From: Methylobacterium sp.
GTDB lineage: Bacteria > Pseudomonadota > Alphaproteobacteria > Rhizobiales > Beijerinckiaceae
DNA length: 64,000 nt
Direction: 5' to 3'
Assembly (NCBI GenBank): GCA_020253445.1
Contig: JADCBP010000002.1
Location: forward strand, 100,294-164,293
Made by a program: the position numbers and the translations under genes. Shown here in pieces: positions 47,431 to 59,488 of the stretch (the first letter of the stretch is position 1; each line of letters starts with the position of its first letter). The notes under the pieces were generated by a model. It did not search any database, had not been told where the DNA came from, and worked only from the letters and a program-made list of their open reading frames with translations.

Positions 47431-48242
47431 TCAGCTTGGACCGCGCCCGCCCGATCTCAGATGAGATCCTTGTTGCATATCTTGATCGCGAGCTGGCTGA
47501 CAGCGATCGCGCCTATATCGATGCGGAATTGGAGCGTGACCCGATCCTTCGTGCGCGCCATGATTATCTTTCCAGGGCAAGCCTGCCGTTTGCCGAGGCG
47601 TTTTCGAGCGTGCTTTCAGCTGCGCCTTCGAACCTCGCAAGAAAGTTTCCACCGCTGCCGCCCGACTTTGCGAGCCGCAAGCCCAAAGGCTCGCACCGCT
47701 TGATCGACCGGCGATCAATCGCTGCGGGACTTGCCGCCGCGATGGTTCTTGGCCCGCTCGGCGTGCTCGCAGGGCGTTTGACGCGACCTGACATGAACAA
47801 TTGGCGCGAGGCCGTCGCGCAATACCATAAGCTTTACTCCGATCGAACGGTTGCTGGCATTGTGGCGGGTCGAGCCGATGGCAGTCAGGAACTTGCCGTG
47901 GTCGGAAACGAATTGGGCCTGGAACTGACATTGGCCTGGCTGGAAGGCATAGATGCGCGCTACCGCAGGTCGCAAATTCTGACCGTGGATGGCGGACCTC
48001 TGGCGCAGATCGTGCTCGCGGGGGCAGATGAAAAGGTTCTCGCCTATTGTATTCGTCCACTTTCGGGACCCGATGCCGCGCCAATGTTCGAATCTCGTGC
48101 AGGGCTTGCCGTTGTGCACTGGAGGATCGGCAATTTTGGTTTCATGATCGCCGGCAAGGCCAGTCCCGCAGCCGTTCATCAGGCGGGGGAAATCTTGTAC
48201 AGGAACGCCCGTCAGAAGATGTCAATCGCCCTGAATTCATAG
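47427..48242 (+). CDS. Membrane anti-sigma factor
   Basis: 271 residues. N-terminal cytoplasmic anti-sigma-like helix region (ISDEILVAYLDRELADSDRAYIDAELERDPILRAR, no zinc Cys), a single transmembrane helix near 98-117 (SIAAGLAAAMVLGPLGVLAG) and a periplasmic domain of about 150 residues. Coupled to the ECF gene by ATGA overlap. Probably sequesters the sigma factor until an envelope signal arrives (inference). Confidence 0.85.
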   Translation: MISLDRARPISDEILVAYLDRELADSDRAYIDAELERDPILRARHDYLSRASLPFAEAFSSVLSAAPSNLARKFPPLPPDFASRKPKGSHRLIDRRSIAAGLAAAMVLGPLGVLAGRLTRPDMNNWREAVAQYHKLYSDRTVAGIVAGRADGSQELAVVGNELGLELTLAWLEGIDARYRRSQILTVDGGPLAQIVLAGADEKVLAYCIRPLSGPDAAPMFESRAGLAVVHWRIGNFGFMIAGKASPAAVHQAGEILYRNARQKMSIALNS

Positions 48243-48670
48243 ATGCTTTCCTCCCTCGATTTGAGGCAGGGAGGCCATGACGGACAGCGCGAACCTGATC
48301 GATGATTTCGCTTCGCGGTTCTTCGGTTCAAGCGCCGGTGCTCTGGCTTCGGGCGCCAGCATGTGACGCTCAGGCGCGAAGGGCTGGCTGAGAACCACAA
48401 GCAGCTCTTCCGTCAAAATCCGCGAAGAGAAGCATCCGCGAAGAGAAGCGGTCCATTCGGCGTCGTGGCAGGTCCAGTTGGGCCATCGGGACACGCGCCC
48501 CACTCGCAACTCGGATGGCAGGCGCCGGCTGAGTAAGCCTCCACCTTCAGCCCGTGTCGGGCTCTGGCGCTGCGCAATGCAAGAAAACTCCGCGGCATCG
48601 TTCGCGGAAGAAGGGTCCGATTCCGATCTTGAAAAGGTCGAAGATCCCGATCATGCCCCGCTCCCTTGCC
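48243..48670. other. Degenerate gene-poor stretch
   Basis: About 430 bases between the anti-sigma gene and soxG. ATG 48277 after GGGAGG opens a 29-codon ORF (MTDSANLIDDFASRFFGSSAGALASGASM) whose sense continues in another frame as REGLAENHKQLFRQN; vaguely like a UbiK/BMFP N-terminus, but too short to call. Remaining listed ORFs show no family pattern. Holds a 16-bp tandem duplication. Confidence 0.45.
48418..48449. repeat. Perfect 16-bp tandem duplication
   Basis: ATCCGCGAAGAGAAGC at 48418-48433 is repeated exactly at 48434-48449. Two units only; probably a recent slippage duplication in non-coding DNA. Confidence 0.9.
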
Positions 48671-49252
48671 TCAAAGCCCGTTGGTGCCGCGCAGGGCATC
48701 GGCCAGATGGCCGACGAGATAGGGAGCGAAAGACCGCCAGACCTCGACATGAAAGCGGGCATCGCCCTGCCGCCAGAGCACGATTTCGGTCTTGAGATAG
48801 ATCGTCCGCGTCGCCATGCCGATCGGGAAAGAGGCAAGGCCGAGATCGAGTGGGCACCCTGCCGAGAGGCAGCGCGCGGCAAGCCTTCCTTCCAGTGTCA
48901 GGCCGATCTGCCGATGGGAAACATCCACCAGCGCGGTGCTTGCAGCCGGAAGCGACGGTTTCAGCGTGTTTCTGATGGCTTCTGCATCCTCGCCAGGGGC
49001 GAGGAGCAGGAATTCATCCGGCCCAAGCCACAGCGCGGCTCGGGAGCCGGCCGTGCTCGCCCGCAATCTGTCCGGTACTTCCGGCCCGAATGCGGAGACG
49101 TGAATGCTCTCTCCGCGCAGGATGAACCGCGCCGCGTGGACAGCCCGGGAAACGGAGAAATCCGTTTGCCCTGGCAGGGAAAGGCCATCGAGCGGCCCAT
49201 GCCGGCTGGCTGGCATGCCAGCATGATCGACCATCGATCCGGTCTCACTCAT
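48671..49252 (-). CDS. soxG: Sarcosine oxidase gamma subunit
   Basis: 193 residues from MSETGSMVDHAG, start overlapping the soxA stop by 8 bases. RAALWLGPDEFLLLAP and LVDVSHRQIGLTLEGRLAARCLSAGCPLDLGLASFPIGMATRTIYLKTEIVLWR are the SoxG blocks. Fourth gene of soxBDAG; contributes to the heterotetramer that oxidises sarcosine to glycine. Confidence 0.93.
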   Translation of the reverse strand: MSETGSMVDHAGMPASRHGPLDGLSLPGQTDFSVSRAVHAARFILRGESIHVSAFGPEVPDRLRASTAGSRAALWLGPDEFLLLAPGEDAEAIRNTLKPSLPAASTALVDVSHRQIGLTLEGRLAARCLSAGCPLDLGLASFPIGMATRTIYLKTEIVLWRQGDARFHVEVWRSFAPYLVGHLADALRGTNGL

Positions 49253-52226
49253 TGATCCGGTCTCCTTTGGGATCGACAAATACCGGCGCGACGATCTTCA
49301 CGGCGATCGCTCCACCTGGCATCGGGACGTAAAGCGTTTCGCCCATGCGCTTGCGGCCATCCGCGACCAGCGCCAGCGCGATCGAACGCCCCAGCGCCGG
49401 GCTTTCATAGGACGAGGTGACGTGGCCAAGCGCGCGGGTGCCCGTTGCGGGTGTGGCCCCGGCCGTGATCTGCGCGCCTTCCTCGAGAACCGTTGCCGGG
49501 TTTTCGGTCAGCAATCCGACCAGTTGCTTGCGCCCTTCGACGACCATGTCGGGCCGGATCAGCGAGCGTTTGCCGACAAAGTCCTTTTTCGCCTTGCCGA
49601 TGGCCCAGTTGAGGCCGAGATCATCCGGCGTCACCGTGCCGTCGGTTTCCTGCCCGATGATGATGTAACCCTTCTCGGCACGCATGACGTGCATCGCCTC
49701 GGTCCCGTAGGCCACCGCGTCAAACTTGCGCCCTTCGGCCCAGACCGCCTCCCAGACAGAGCGCCCGTAATCGGCTGGCACATTGATCTCGAAGCCAGGC
49801 TCGCCGGTGAAGCTCACGCGCATCACGCGGGCCGGCACGCCGCAAACCATGCCCTCGCGGATGGACATGTGCGGCATCGCGTCCTTGGAAAGGTCGATGC
49901 CGTTCACCAGCGGCGCGATGATCTCCCGCGCCTTAGGCCCCTGAACCGCAATCACCGCCCATTGCTCGGTGGTGGAGGTGAGCCAGACCTTGAGTTCGGG
50001 GAACTCGGTCTGGAGGTAATCCTCCATGTGGTGCAGCACGCGCGGCGCACCACCCGTTGTGGTGGTGACGTGGAACCGGTCATCGGCCATCCGGGCGATG
50101 ACGCCGTCATCGATCACGAAGCCCGCTTCGTTGAGCATGAGGCCATAGCGGCAACGACCCGGCTCGAGCTTTGCCCATGGGTTGGTGTAGAGCTTTTCCA
50201 TGAAGGCGGCGGCATCCGGTCCCACAACCTCGATCTTGCCGAGGGTGGAGGCATCGAAGATACCAGCGGTCGCGCGCGCCTGCCGGCACTCGCGCAGCAC
50301 CGCCTTGTGCATGTCCTCGCCGGCCCGCGGGAAATACCAGGCGCGTTTCCAGATGCCGACATCCTCGAAAGCCGCGCCGTTTTCCGCGGCCCAGGAATGG
50401 ATCGGGGTTTGCCGCACGGGGTCGAAAAGATCGCCCCGATTGGCCCCGGCGAACGCACCAAAGGTCACCGGCGTATAGGGCTGGCGGAAGGTCGTCAGCC
50501 CAACCTGCGGGATGCTCTTGCCGAGCCTGTCCGCCGCGACGGCCAGCGCGTTGAGGTTCGAGGTCTTGCCCTGATCCGTCGCCATGCCGGTGGTGGTGTA
50601 GCGCTTCACATGCTCGATCGAGCGCATGCCCTCCTGAACGGCAAGATCGATATCATCGGCTTTGACATCGTTCTGGAAATCGACAAAGGCCTTGCCCTTG
50701 CCGCCGGCCGGTCGGGGCAGGCGCCCCATCATGCCGCCCTCCGTCCCGGAATCCCCGGAGACCGAAAAATCACGGTGGCGCGCGGTGCCGGAAGCCTCTT
50801 CCCCGGCCCGATACCCCTCCTTCAGGATCTCCGACAGGGCGAATGTCCCCTTGCACGCGCCGGCGGAACGCTCGGCCTGCACCGATACGCCCGGCAGGAA
50901 CATCTGGCGATCCTCGCTCCAGACGACCTTGCCGCGAGACTGCGAGTAGAGATGCACGCTCGGCGTCCAGCCACCCGACATCAGGACAGCGTCGCAAGCC
51001 AGCCATTCGGGCTGGCCGACCACGCCGCCGGTGACGACGGCGATCCCGACGCTCGAAACCCGAAGCCGGCCCCTTGTGCCGATCACCGTGCCTGACGTGA
51101 CAACCCGCAAGCCCGCATTCCGCGCTTCTTCCAAACGCGCCGCTGGCGGATTGGCGCGGGTATCGACGATGGCGGCGACGGTGGTTCCTGCCGCGGCCAG
51201 GTCGAGTGCCACACGATATGCGCTGTCATGCGCGGTCACGATCACCACGCGCGAACCCACCTTGACACCGTGGCGGTTGAGATAAAGGCGCGCGGCTTCG
51301 GCGAGCATCACGCCGGGGCGGTCATTGCCGGGAAAGACGAGCGGGCGTTCGATCGCGCCCGTCGCGATCACCACTTCCTTGGCACGCACCTGCCAGAGCC
51401 GCTCGCGCGCGCCCTCTGGCATTTCCGGGAGGTGATCCGCGACGCGTTCCGACAGCGCGACGAAGTTCTGCGCATAATAGCCGAAAGCCTGCGTGCGCGG
51501 CATCAACCGCACATTGGCAAAGCTTCGCAGCTCGGCCAGAGCGCCCGCGAGCCAATCCCGCGCCGGCTTCCCGTCAATGCCGGCCGTTGCTTCATGCAGC
51601 AGCGAACCACCCAGTTCGGCCTGTTCATCACACAGAATGACATCCTTGCCGGATTGGCCCGCCGCCAGCGCCGCCGCGATACCAGCAGGGCCGGCGCCAC
51701 AGATCAGGACATCGCAATGGGCATGGAACTGGGCGTAACGATCCGGGTCCGGCTCGGTCGTGCGGGCACCAAGACCTGCGGCCTGCCGAACAATCGGCTC
51801 GAAAACCTTTGTCCAGAGTGCGCTCCCCGCCGCCTTCGGACCCATGAAGGTCTTGTAGTAGAACCCGGCGGAGAAGAACTTGCCGGCAAGATCATTGATC
51901 GCGCCCGCATCGAAGGCGAGCGATGGCCAGCAATTCTGGCTCGAGGCCGTGAGCCCGTCGAAAAGCTCGACCTGGGTCGCGCGCAGGTTCGGCGTCATCC
52001 GCCCCGGTCCGCGTGTCACGGCAACCAGGGCATTTGGCTCCTCGGCACCGGCGGAAAGGATGCCGCGGGGGCGGTGATATTTGTAGGAACGGCCAACCAG
52101 ATGCACGCCATTGGCGAGGAGTGCCGAGGCCAGCGTATCGCCCGCGCGGCCCTGATAGGCGATTCCGTCAAAAACGAAGCGCATCGGGCGCCCTTTGGTG
52201 CCCGCAATCCGGAATGGTTCGCTCAT
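49245..52226 (-). CDS. soxA: Sarcosine oxidase alpha subunit
   Basis: 993 residues, normal for heterotetrameric SoxA. N-terminal ferredoxin-like part (FVFDGIAYQGRAGDTLASALLANGVHLVGRSYKYHRPRG), NAD/FAD domain (VLICGAGPAGIAAALAAGQSG; VIVTAHDSAYRVALDLAAAG), and C-terminal folate-binding GCV_T-like domain (WYFPRAGEDMHKAVLRECRQARATAGIFDASTLGKIEVVGPDA). Makes 5,10-methylene-THF from the methyl group. Start overlaps the soxD stop by 4 bases. Confidence 0.96.
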   Translation of the reverse strand: MSEPFRIAGTKGRPMRFVFDGIAYQGRAGDTLASALLANGVHLVGRSYKYHRPRGILSAGAEEPNALVAVTRGPGRMTPNLRATQVELFDGLTASSQNCWPSLAFDAGAINDLAGKFFSAGFYYKTFMGPKAAGSALWTKVFEPIVRQAAGLGARTTEPDPDRYAQFHAHCDVLICGAGPAGIAAALAAGQSGKDVILCDEQAELGGSLLHEATAGIDGKPARDWLAGALAELRSFANVRLMPRTQAFGYYAQNFVALSERVADHLPEMPEGARERLWQVRAKEVVIATGAIERPLVFPGNDRPGVMLAEAARLYLNRHGVKVGSRVVIVTAHDSAYRVALDLAAAGTTVAAIVDTRANPPAARLEEARNAGLRVVTSGTVIGTRGRLRVSSVGIAVVTGGVVGQPEWLACDAVLMSGGWTPSVHLYSQSRGKVVWSEDRQMFLPGVSVQAERSAGACKGTFALSEILKEGYRAGEEASGTARHRDFSVSGDSGTEGGMMGRLPRPAGGKGKAFVDFQNDVKADDIDLAVQEGMRSIEHVKRYTTTGMATDQGKTSNLNALAVAADRLGKSIPQVGLTTFRQPYTPVTFGAFAGANRGDLFDPVRQTPIHSWAAENGAAFEDVGIWKRAWYFPRAGEDMHKAVLRECRQARATAGIFDASTLGKIEVVGPDAAAFMEKLYTNPWAKLEPGRCRYGLMLNEAGFVIDDGVIARMADDRFHVTTTTGGAPRVLHHMEDYLQTEFPELKVWLTSTTEQWAVIAVQGPKAREIIAPLVNGIDLSKDAMPHMSIREGMVCGVPARVMRVSFTGEPGFEINVPADYGRSVWEAVWAEGRKFDAVAYGTEAMHVMRAEKGYIIIGQETDGTVTPDDLGLNWAIGKAKKDFVGKRSLIRPDMVVEGRKQLVGLLTENPATVLEEGAQITAGATPATGTRALGHVTSSYESPALGRSIALALVADGRKRMGETLYVPMPGGAIAVKIVAPVFVDPKGDRINE

Positions 52227-52516
52227 GCCGCACCTTTGTCGAGGGTCGGCCGCGCTTCGCCTGCCTTGTATGTCAGGGTGATCCGGTCACTCACCGTATC
52301 GCGGATGCAATTGAAGAACCGGCCGCAGCCGTGGATATGGCGCCAGCGTTCGGCATGAAGCCCGCGCGGGTTGGACCGGAAATAGAGATACTCGGCCCAT
52401 TCCTCGTCCGTGGTCGCCATGGGGTCCGGCGGGCGAGCGACATGCGCCTCGCCACCATAGCGGAACTCCAGTTCGGGGCGGTCCATCTCGCAATAAGGGC
52501 AACGGATCAGCAGCAT
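52223..52516 (-). CDS. soxD: Sarcosine oxidase delta subunit
   Basis: 97 residues. Zinc ligands in LIRCPYCEMDRPELEF and HIHGCGRFFNCIRDT, the standard SoxD arrangement. Lies between soxB (15 bases upstream) and soxA (4-base overlap). Confidence 0.96.
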   Translation of the reverse strand: MLLIRCPYCEMDRPELEFRYGGEAHVARPPDPMATTDEEWAEYLYFRSNPRGLHAERWRHIHGCGRFFNCIRDTVSDRITLTYKAGEARPTLDKGAA

Positions 52517-52531
52517 CGGTCTGTATTCCTG

Positions 52532-53782
52532 TTAATGGGCAACCGCCGCGGCCGCTGCCTCATCGATGAGGCGGCCGGTGCGAAAACGATCCATGGTGAA
52601 GGGAGCCGCGATGGCATTGGGTTCGCCGCGCGCCACGAGATCGGCAAAGACATGGCCGGAGCCCGGCGTCGCCTTGAACCCGCCCGTGCCCCAACCGCAA
52701 TTGACGAACAGACCCGGCACCGGCGTCTTGCCGATGATGGGCGAGCGATCCGGCGTCACGTCGACGATACCGCCCCAGTTGCGCAGCATCCGGAGGCGAC
52801 GCACGGCCGGGAAAAGCTCGCAGATCGCGTCCAGCGTATGGGTGGCGATATGAAGCCCGCCGGTCTGCGAATAGGAGGTGTAGGCATCCGTCCCGGCACC
52901 GATGACCAGTTCGCCCTTGTCGGATTGCGACATGTAGGCATGGACCGTGTTCGACATCACCACGCAGGACATCATCGGCTTGACGGGCTCGGACACCAGC
53001 GCCTGCAACGGATAGCTTTCGAGCGGCATGCGCACCCCGGCCATCGCCATGATGACGGAGGTATGGCCTGCCGCGACGACCCCGATGCGCCTGGTGGCGA
53101 TGAAGCCCTTCGCCGTTTCAACCCCGGAAATGGCGCCCGAGGCGTCGCGCCGGATGCCGGTCACTTCACAATTCTGGATGATATCGACCCCGAGGCGATC
53201 CGCTCCACGGGCATAGCCCCAGGCTACCGCGTCATGGCGGGCCGTGCCGCCGCGCCGTTGCAACGAGGCCCCGATCACCGGATGGCGGATGTTCCTTTCG
53301 ATGTTGAGCAGCGGGCAGAATTCCTTCGCCTGCTCCGCACTCAGCCATTCATTGTCGATGCCGGCGAGGCGGTTTGCGTGCACATGGCGCTTGAAAACCT
53401 GCACATCGTGGAGGTTGTGCGCCAGCATCATCACCCCGCGCGGGGAATACATGACGTTGTAGTTCAACTCGTGACTGAGCCCTTCCCAGAGCTTCATCGC
53501 ATGTTCGTAGATGCCCTCTGATTCTTCCCAGAGGTAGTTGGAGCGGACAATCGTCGTGTTGCGCCCGGTGTTGCCGCCGCCGAGCCATCCCTTTTCCAGC
53601 ACAGCGATGTTCCGCAGGCCATGCTCCTTTGCCATGTAATAGGCTGTGGCGAGGCCATGCCCGCCCGCACCAACGATAATGGCGTCATAGGACGCTTTCG
53701 GCTCTGGCATTCGCCATTGGGCCGGCCAGTCTCGATTGCCCTTGAGGCCTTGCATGAAAACGGAGAGAGCGGAAAACTTCAT
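52532..53782 (-). CDS. soxB: Sarcosine oxidase beta subunit
   Basis: 416 residues from MKFSALSVFMQGLKGNRDWPAQWRMPEPKASYD. FAD fold DAIIVGAGGHGLATAYYMAKEHG; the His in RRGGTARHDAVAWGYARGAD is the covalent FMN site by family knowledge; NCGWGTGGFKATPGSG near the C-terminus. Heads soxBDAG. The track start (53797) adds only five residues. Confidence 0.95.
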   Translation of the reverse strand: MKFSALSVFMQGLKGNRDWPAQWRMPEPKASYDAIIVGAGGHGLATAYYMAKEHGLRNIAVLEKGWLGGGNTGRNTTIVRSNYLWEESEGIYEHAMKLWEGLSHELNYNVMYSPRGVMMLAHNLHDVQVFKRHVHANRLAGIDNEWLSAEQAKEFCPLLNIERNIRHPVIGASLQRRGGTARHDAVAWGYARGADRLGVDIIQNCEVTGIRRDASGAISGVETAKGFIATRRIGVVAAGHTSVIMAMAGVRMPLESYPLQALVSEPVKPMMSCVVMSNTVHAYMSQSDKGELVIGAGTDAYTSYSQTGGLHIATHTLDAICELFPAVRRLRMLRNWGGIVDVTPDRSPIIGKTPVPGLFVNCGWGTGGFKATPGSGHVFADLVARGEPNAIAAPFTMDRFRTGRLIDEAAAAAVAH

Positions 53783-53876
53783 GGCACGACGCTCCAAATT
53801 TTATCGAGCATGCGCGTCTTGGGCGATCAATTCGAGAATATTCCCGCCATTTGACTTGTAAATTATCCCCACCGGT

Positions 53877-54914
53877 TCAGGATTTGAAAAGACGGCGATC
53901 GGCTGGGGCTTCAGCGTGGGTGATATCGCCACGCTGGCGGATCCCTCGGGGGTTCACACCAAAACGCTTGCGATAGACACGGGCGAAATGCGCGCCATCG
54001 GCAAATCCCGTCATGGCGGCAATCTCGCCGATGCTGCGCTTCGTGTTCGAAATCAGCCAATTGCCATAGTCGAGCCGCATGGTGCGATAGGTTTCCGCCG
54101 GGCTGGCACCGAGTTCAATGCGGAACAACCGGTCGAGCTGCCGTTCGCTGACACCGATCCGGGCAGCGAGGTCGGCAATCGCGATGGGGTTGGCCATGGC
54201 CTGTTCCATGGCAAGAGCAGCCCGCCGGACGCGCGCATCCGCGGCTGTTGGCGCAACATGCGGTGTCGGCTGGGCCGAGTGGGCGGCGCGCTGCTCATCC
54301 AGCAGCATGACATTGAGGCTCTTTCTCGCCGCCCGTGCACCCACGTGCTTCTCGACCAGCTCTGCGGCAAGATCGACGACGCCGGCGCCACCCGAACAGG
54401 TGATCCGGTCGCCATCGATGACATAAAGCTGGTCGGCAATCGGCGCGACGCCGAATTCTTCGATAAAGTCGCTGCGATGATACCAGGAAACGCAGGTCTT
54501 GCGTTCTTCCAGGAGTCCGAGGCGCTTGAGGATGAACGAGCCCGTACAAACCCCGATCAGGGGTGTTCCCGCCGCTGCGGCTTGCCGGATATACTTCGCG
54601 GTGGCTTCATCGATCTGTTCGCCGCGATGCAGCAGGCCACCGACCACGACGATGTAGTGGAATTGCCTGGGGTCGGTCAGGCCGGCTTCCGGCACGATCT
54701 GCACGCCCGAACTCGAGGCAATCGCGTGCCCGGTCGCCGACATCACGACCCATTTGCAATGAATGGGGCGCGAGCGATCGCCTTCATCAGCGGCAAGACG
54801 GAGCGTATCGATGAAATTCGCAAAGGCGGTCAGGGTGAAATGGCGCGCCAGAACAAAACCCACGCGGAGGCGCGTTGCGGTGATATCGGGCTTCGGGGAG
54901 GCAACCGACGACAT
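53877..54914 (-). CDS. GATase-like AraC-family regulator (GbdR/SouR type)
   Basis: 345 residues. N-terminal DJ-1/PfpI-like domain with GVCTGSFILKRLGLLEERKTCVSWYH, C-terminal AraC double HTH (IAIADLAARIGVSERQLDRLFRIELGASPAETYRTMRLDYGNWLI and IGEIAAMTGFADGAHFARVYRKRFGVNPRGIR). Relatives control choline, betaine, carnitine or sarcosine use; being upstream of soxBDAG on the same strand, a sarcosine or betaine ligand is likely. The start is uncertain (54914 ATG or 54950 TTG). Confidence 0.87.
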   Translation of the reverse strand: MSSVASPKPDITATRLRVGFVLARHFTLTAFANFIDTLRLAADEGDRSRPIHCKWVVMSATGHAIASSSGVQIVPEAGLTDPRQFHYIVVVGGLLHRGEQIDEATAKYIRQAAAAGTPLIGVCTGSFILKRLGLLEERKTCVSWYHRSDFIEEFGVAPIADQLYVIDGDRITCSGGAGVVDLAAELVEKHVGARAARKSLNVMLLDEQRAAHSAQPTPHVAPTAADARVRRAALAMEQAMANPIAIADLAARIGVSERQLDRLFRIELGASPAETYRTMRLDYGNWLISNTKRSIGEIAAMTGFADGAHFARVYRKRFGVNPRGIRQRGDITHAEAPADRRLFKS

Positions 54915-54955
54915 TTCGATCAGCTTGCGCCAAGGTGCGGCGCGTTGCAATAACC

Positions 54956-56011
54956 TCAGGCCTGAGCCGAGGCGACAAGGGTCCCCGCTTCCGGCTGCCA
55001 GGCGACGAAGGTCCGTTGTCCGGGCATGAAGGGCGATTGTGCCTCGCCACGCACCTGAAGACGCGTATCGTCGTCCAGCCGCACCAGATAATCAATGAAC
55101 GATCCACGGTATGTGAGTGTCTCGACGGTCGCTTCCGTGGCGTTCATTTTGCCATTCATCGGCTGAGACGAGAGGCTCATGTGCTCCGCCCGAAGCGCGA
55201 GAAGGCCCTCACCTCGGATCGGGGATGCCTTGTCGATGGCGATGCTCATGCCGTTTCGGAGCTGCCCTCGCCCTTCGCCGTCGATCCTGACCGGAACCAG
55301 ATTGGCGAACCCCATGAAATCCGCGACGAATGCCGAAGCCGGCCCCTCGAACACCTCGCGAGGGGTCCCGATCTGCTCGACCTTGCCCGCACTCATCACG
55401 ACGAGGCGATCGGAAACAGAAAGCGCCTCGTCCTGATCATGCGTAACGAAGATCGTTGTCAGGGCGAGCGATTTCTGCAGCAGTCGGATCTCGGTCTTCA
55501 TTTCCTGTCGAAGCTTGGCATCGAGATTGGAGAGCAGCTCATCCAGAAGCAGGACAATGGGCTCGATGACCAGCGCGCGCCAAGGCGACGCGCTGCTGCT
55601 GGCCGCCCGAGAGTTGCTTGGGCAGCCGGTCGGCGAGGTGGGCAAGACGAACCCGGCTCAGTGCCGTGTTGACCCGGCTTGCGATCTCGACTTGGCGATC
55701 TTCCGCATTTCAAGCCCGAACGCGCCATTCTCCGCCACCGTCATGTGCGGAAAGAGGGCATAGTTCTGGAAAACGAAACCCATATTGCGTTTGGCCGGTG
55801 GCAGGCGTGTCACGTCGCTTCCGCCGACAAGGATGCGGCCGGACGTGACATCCACAAAGCCGCCGATCATTCGCAACGTGGTGGTCTTTCCGCAACCGGA
55901 GGGGCCCGGGAAGGTGACCAGTTCCCCCTCCTCGATCCTGAGGCTGGTTGCTTGAACCGCAACGACATCGCCATACTGCTTGCAGACGTCCGAGAGCACG
56001 ATTTCTGACAT
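54956..56011 (-). pseudogene. Polyamine-type ABC transporter ATPase, two frameshifts
   Basis: The first part (from 56011) reads to [16 protein letters not shown]-stop; the next frame carries [39 protein letters not shown], and the original frame resumes at [22 protein letters not shown] to the TOBE-like C-terminus. A one-base loss near 55692 and a two-base loss in a GC run near 55579 explain this; the net is -3. Also DELLSNLD instead of DEPLSNLD and VTFPGPSG instead of VTFLGPSG. PotA-like; no permease or binding protein nearby. Pseudogene, or sequence error at the shifts. Confidence 0.85.
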
Positions 56012-56045
56012 GACACGTCCTTCAGAATGCGCGGTTGAGCTCAGG

Positions 56046-56143
56046 GCATCCGCCCGCCAAGCGGATACCGGTTGGCGGAAAAAGCGGATGCGAAAATAAA
56101 AAGAGTGAGCGCAAGACCTGATTCTGTCAGATCGGTTTACGCT

Positions 56144-56146
<3 letters not shown>
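56046..56146. repeat. Dispersed palindromic repeat, copy C (two-hairpin form)
   Basis: Reverse complement of the copy B arrangement: GCATCCGC...GCCAAGCGGATACCGGTTGGC...GCGGATGC, then GAGCGCAAGACCTGATTCTGTCAGATCGGTTTACGCTCTAG. Its terminal CTAG contains the TAG stop of katG (56144-56146). Confidence 0.88.
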
Positions 56147-59354
<3,208 letters not shown>

Positions 59355-59488
59355 TCTGAACCATCAGGGCTTGATCCGCCCGAGAATGCGAGGCTTATCG
59401 CCGCCAACCTGCGCGATAATCTCCTCTCCCGAGGCCGGAACCTGCCGGCAGGCCTGGCATCTGAGCCGGCTTTCCCTCGCGGCCGGCT

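Noticed and set aside
45608-48700. Integrated island with att direct repeats at tRNA-Gly
   Set aside because: No second copy of the tRNA 3' end was found rightward and no integrase is present; only IS remnants.
49422-51095. 557-aa ORF opposite soxA
   Set aside because: Antisense to SoxA; Arg/His/Gly-rich shadow.
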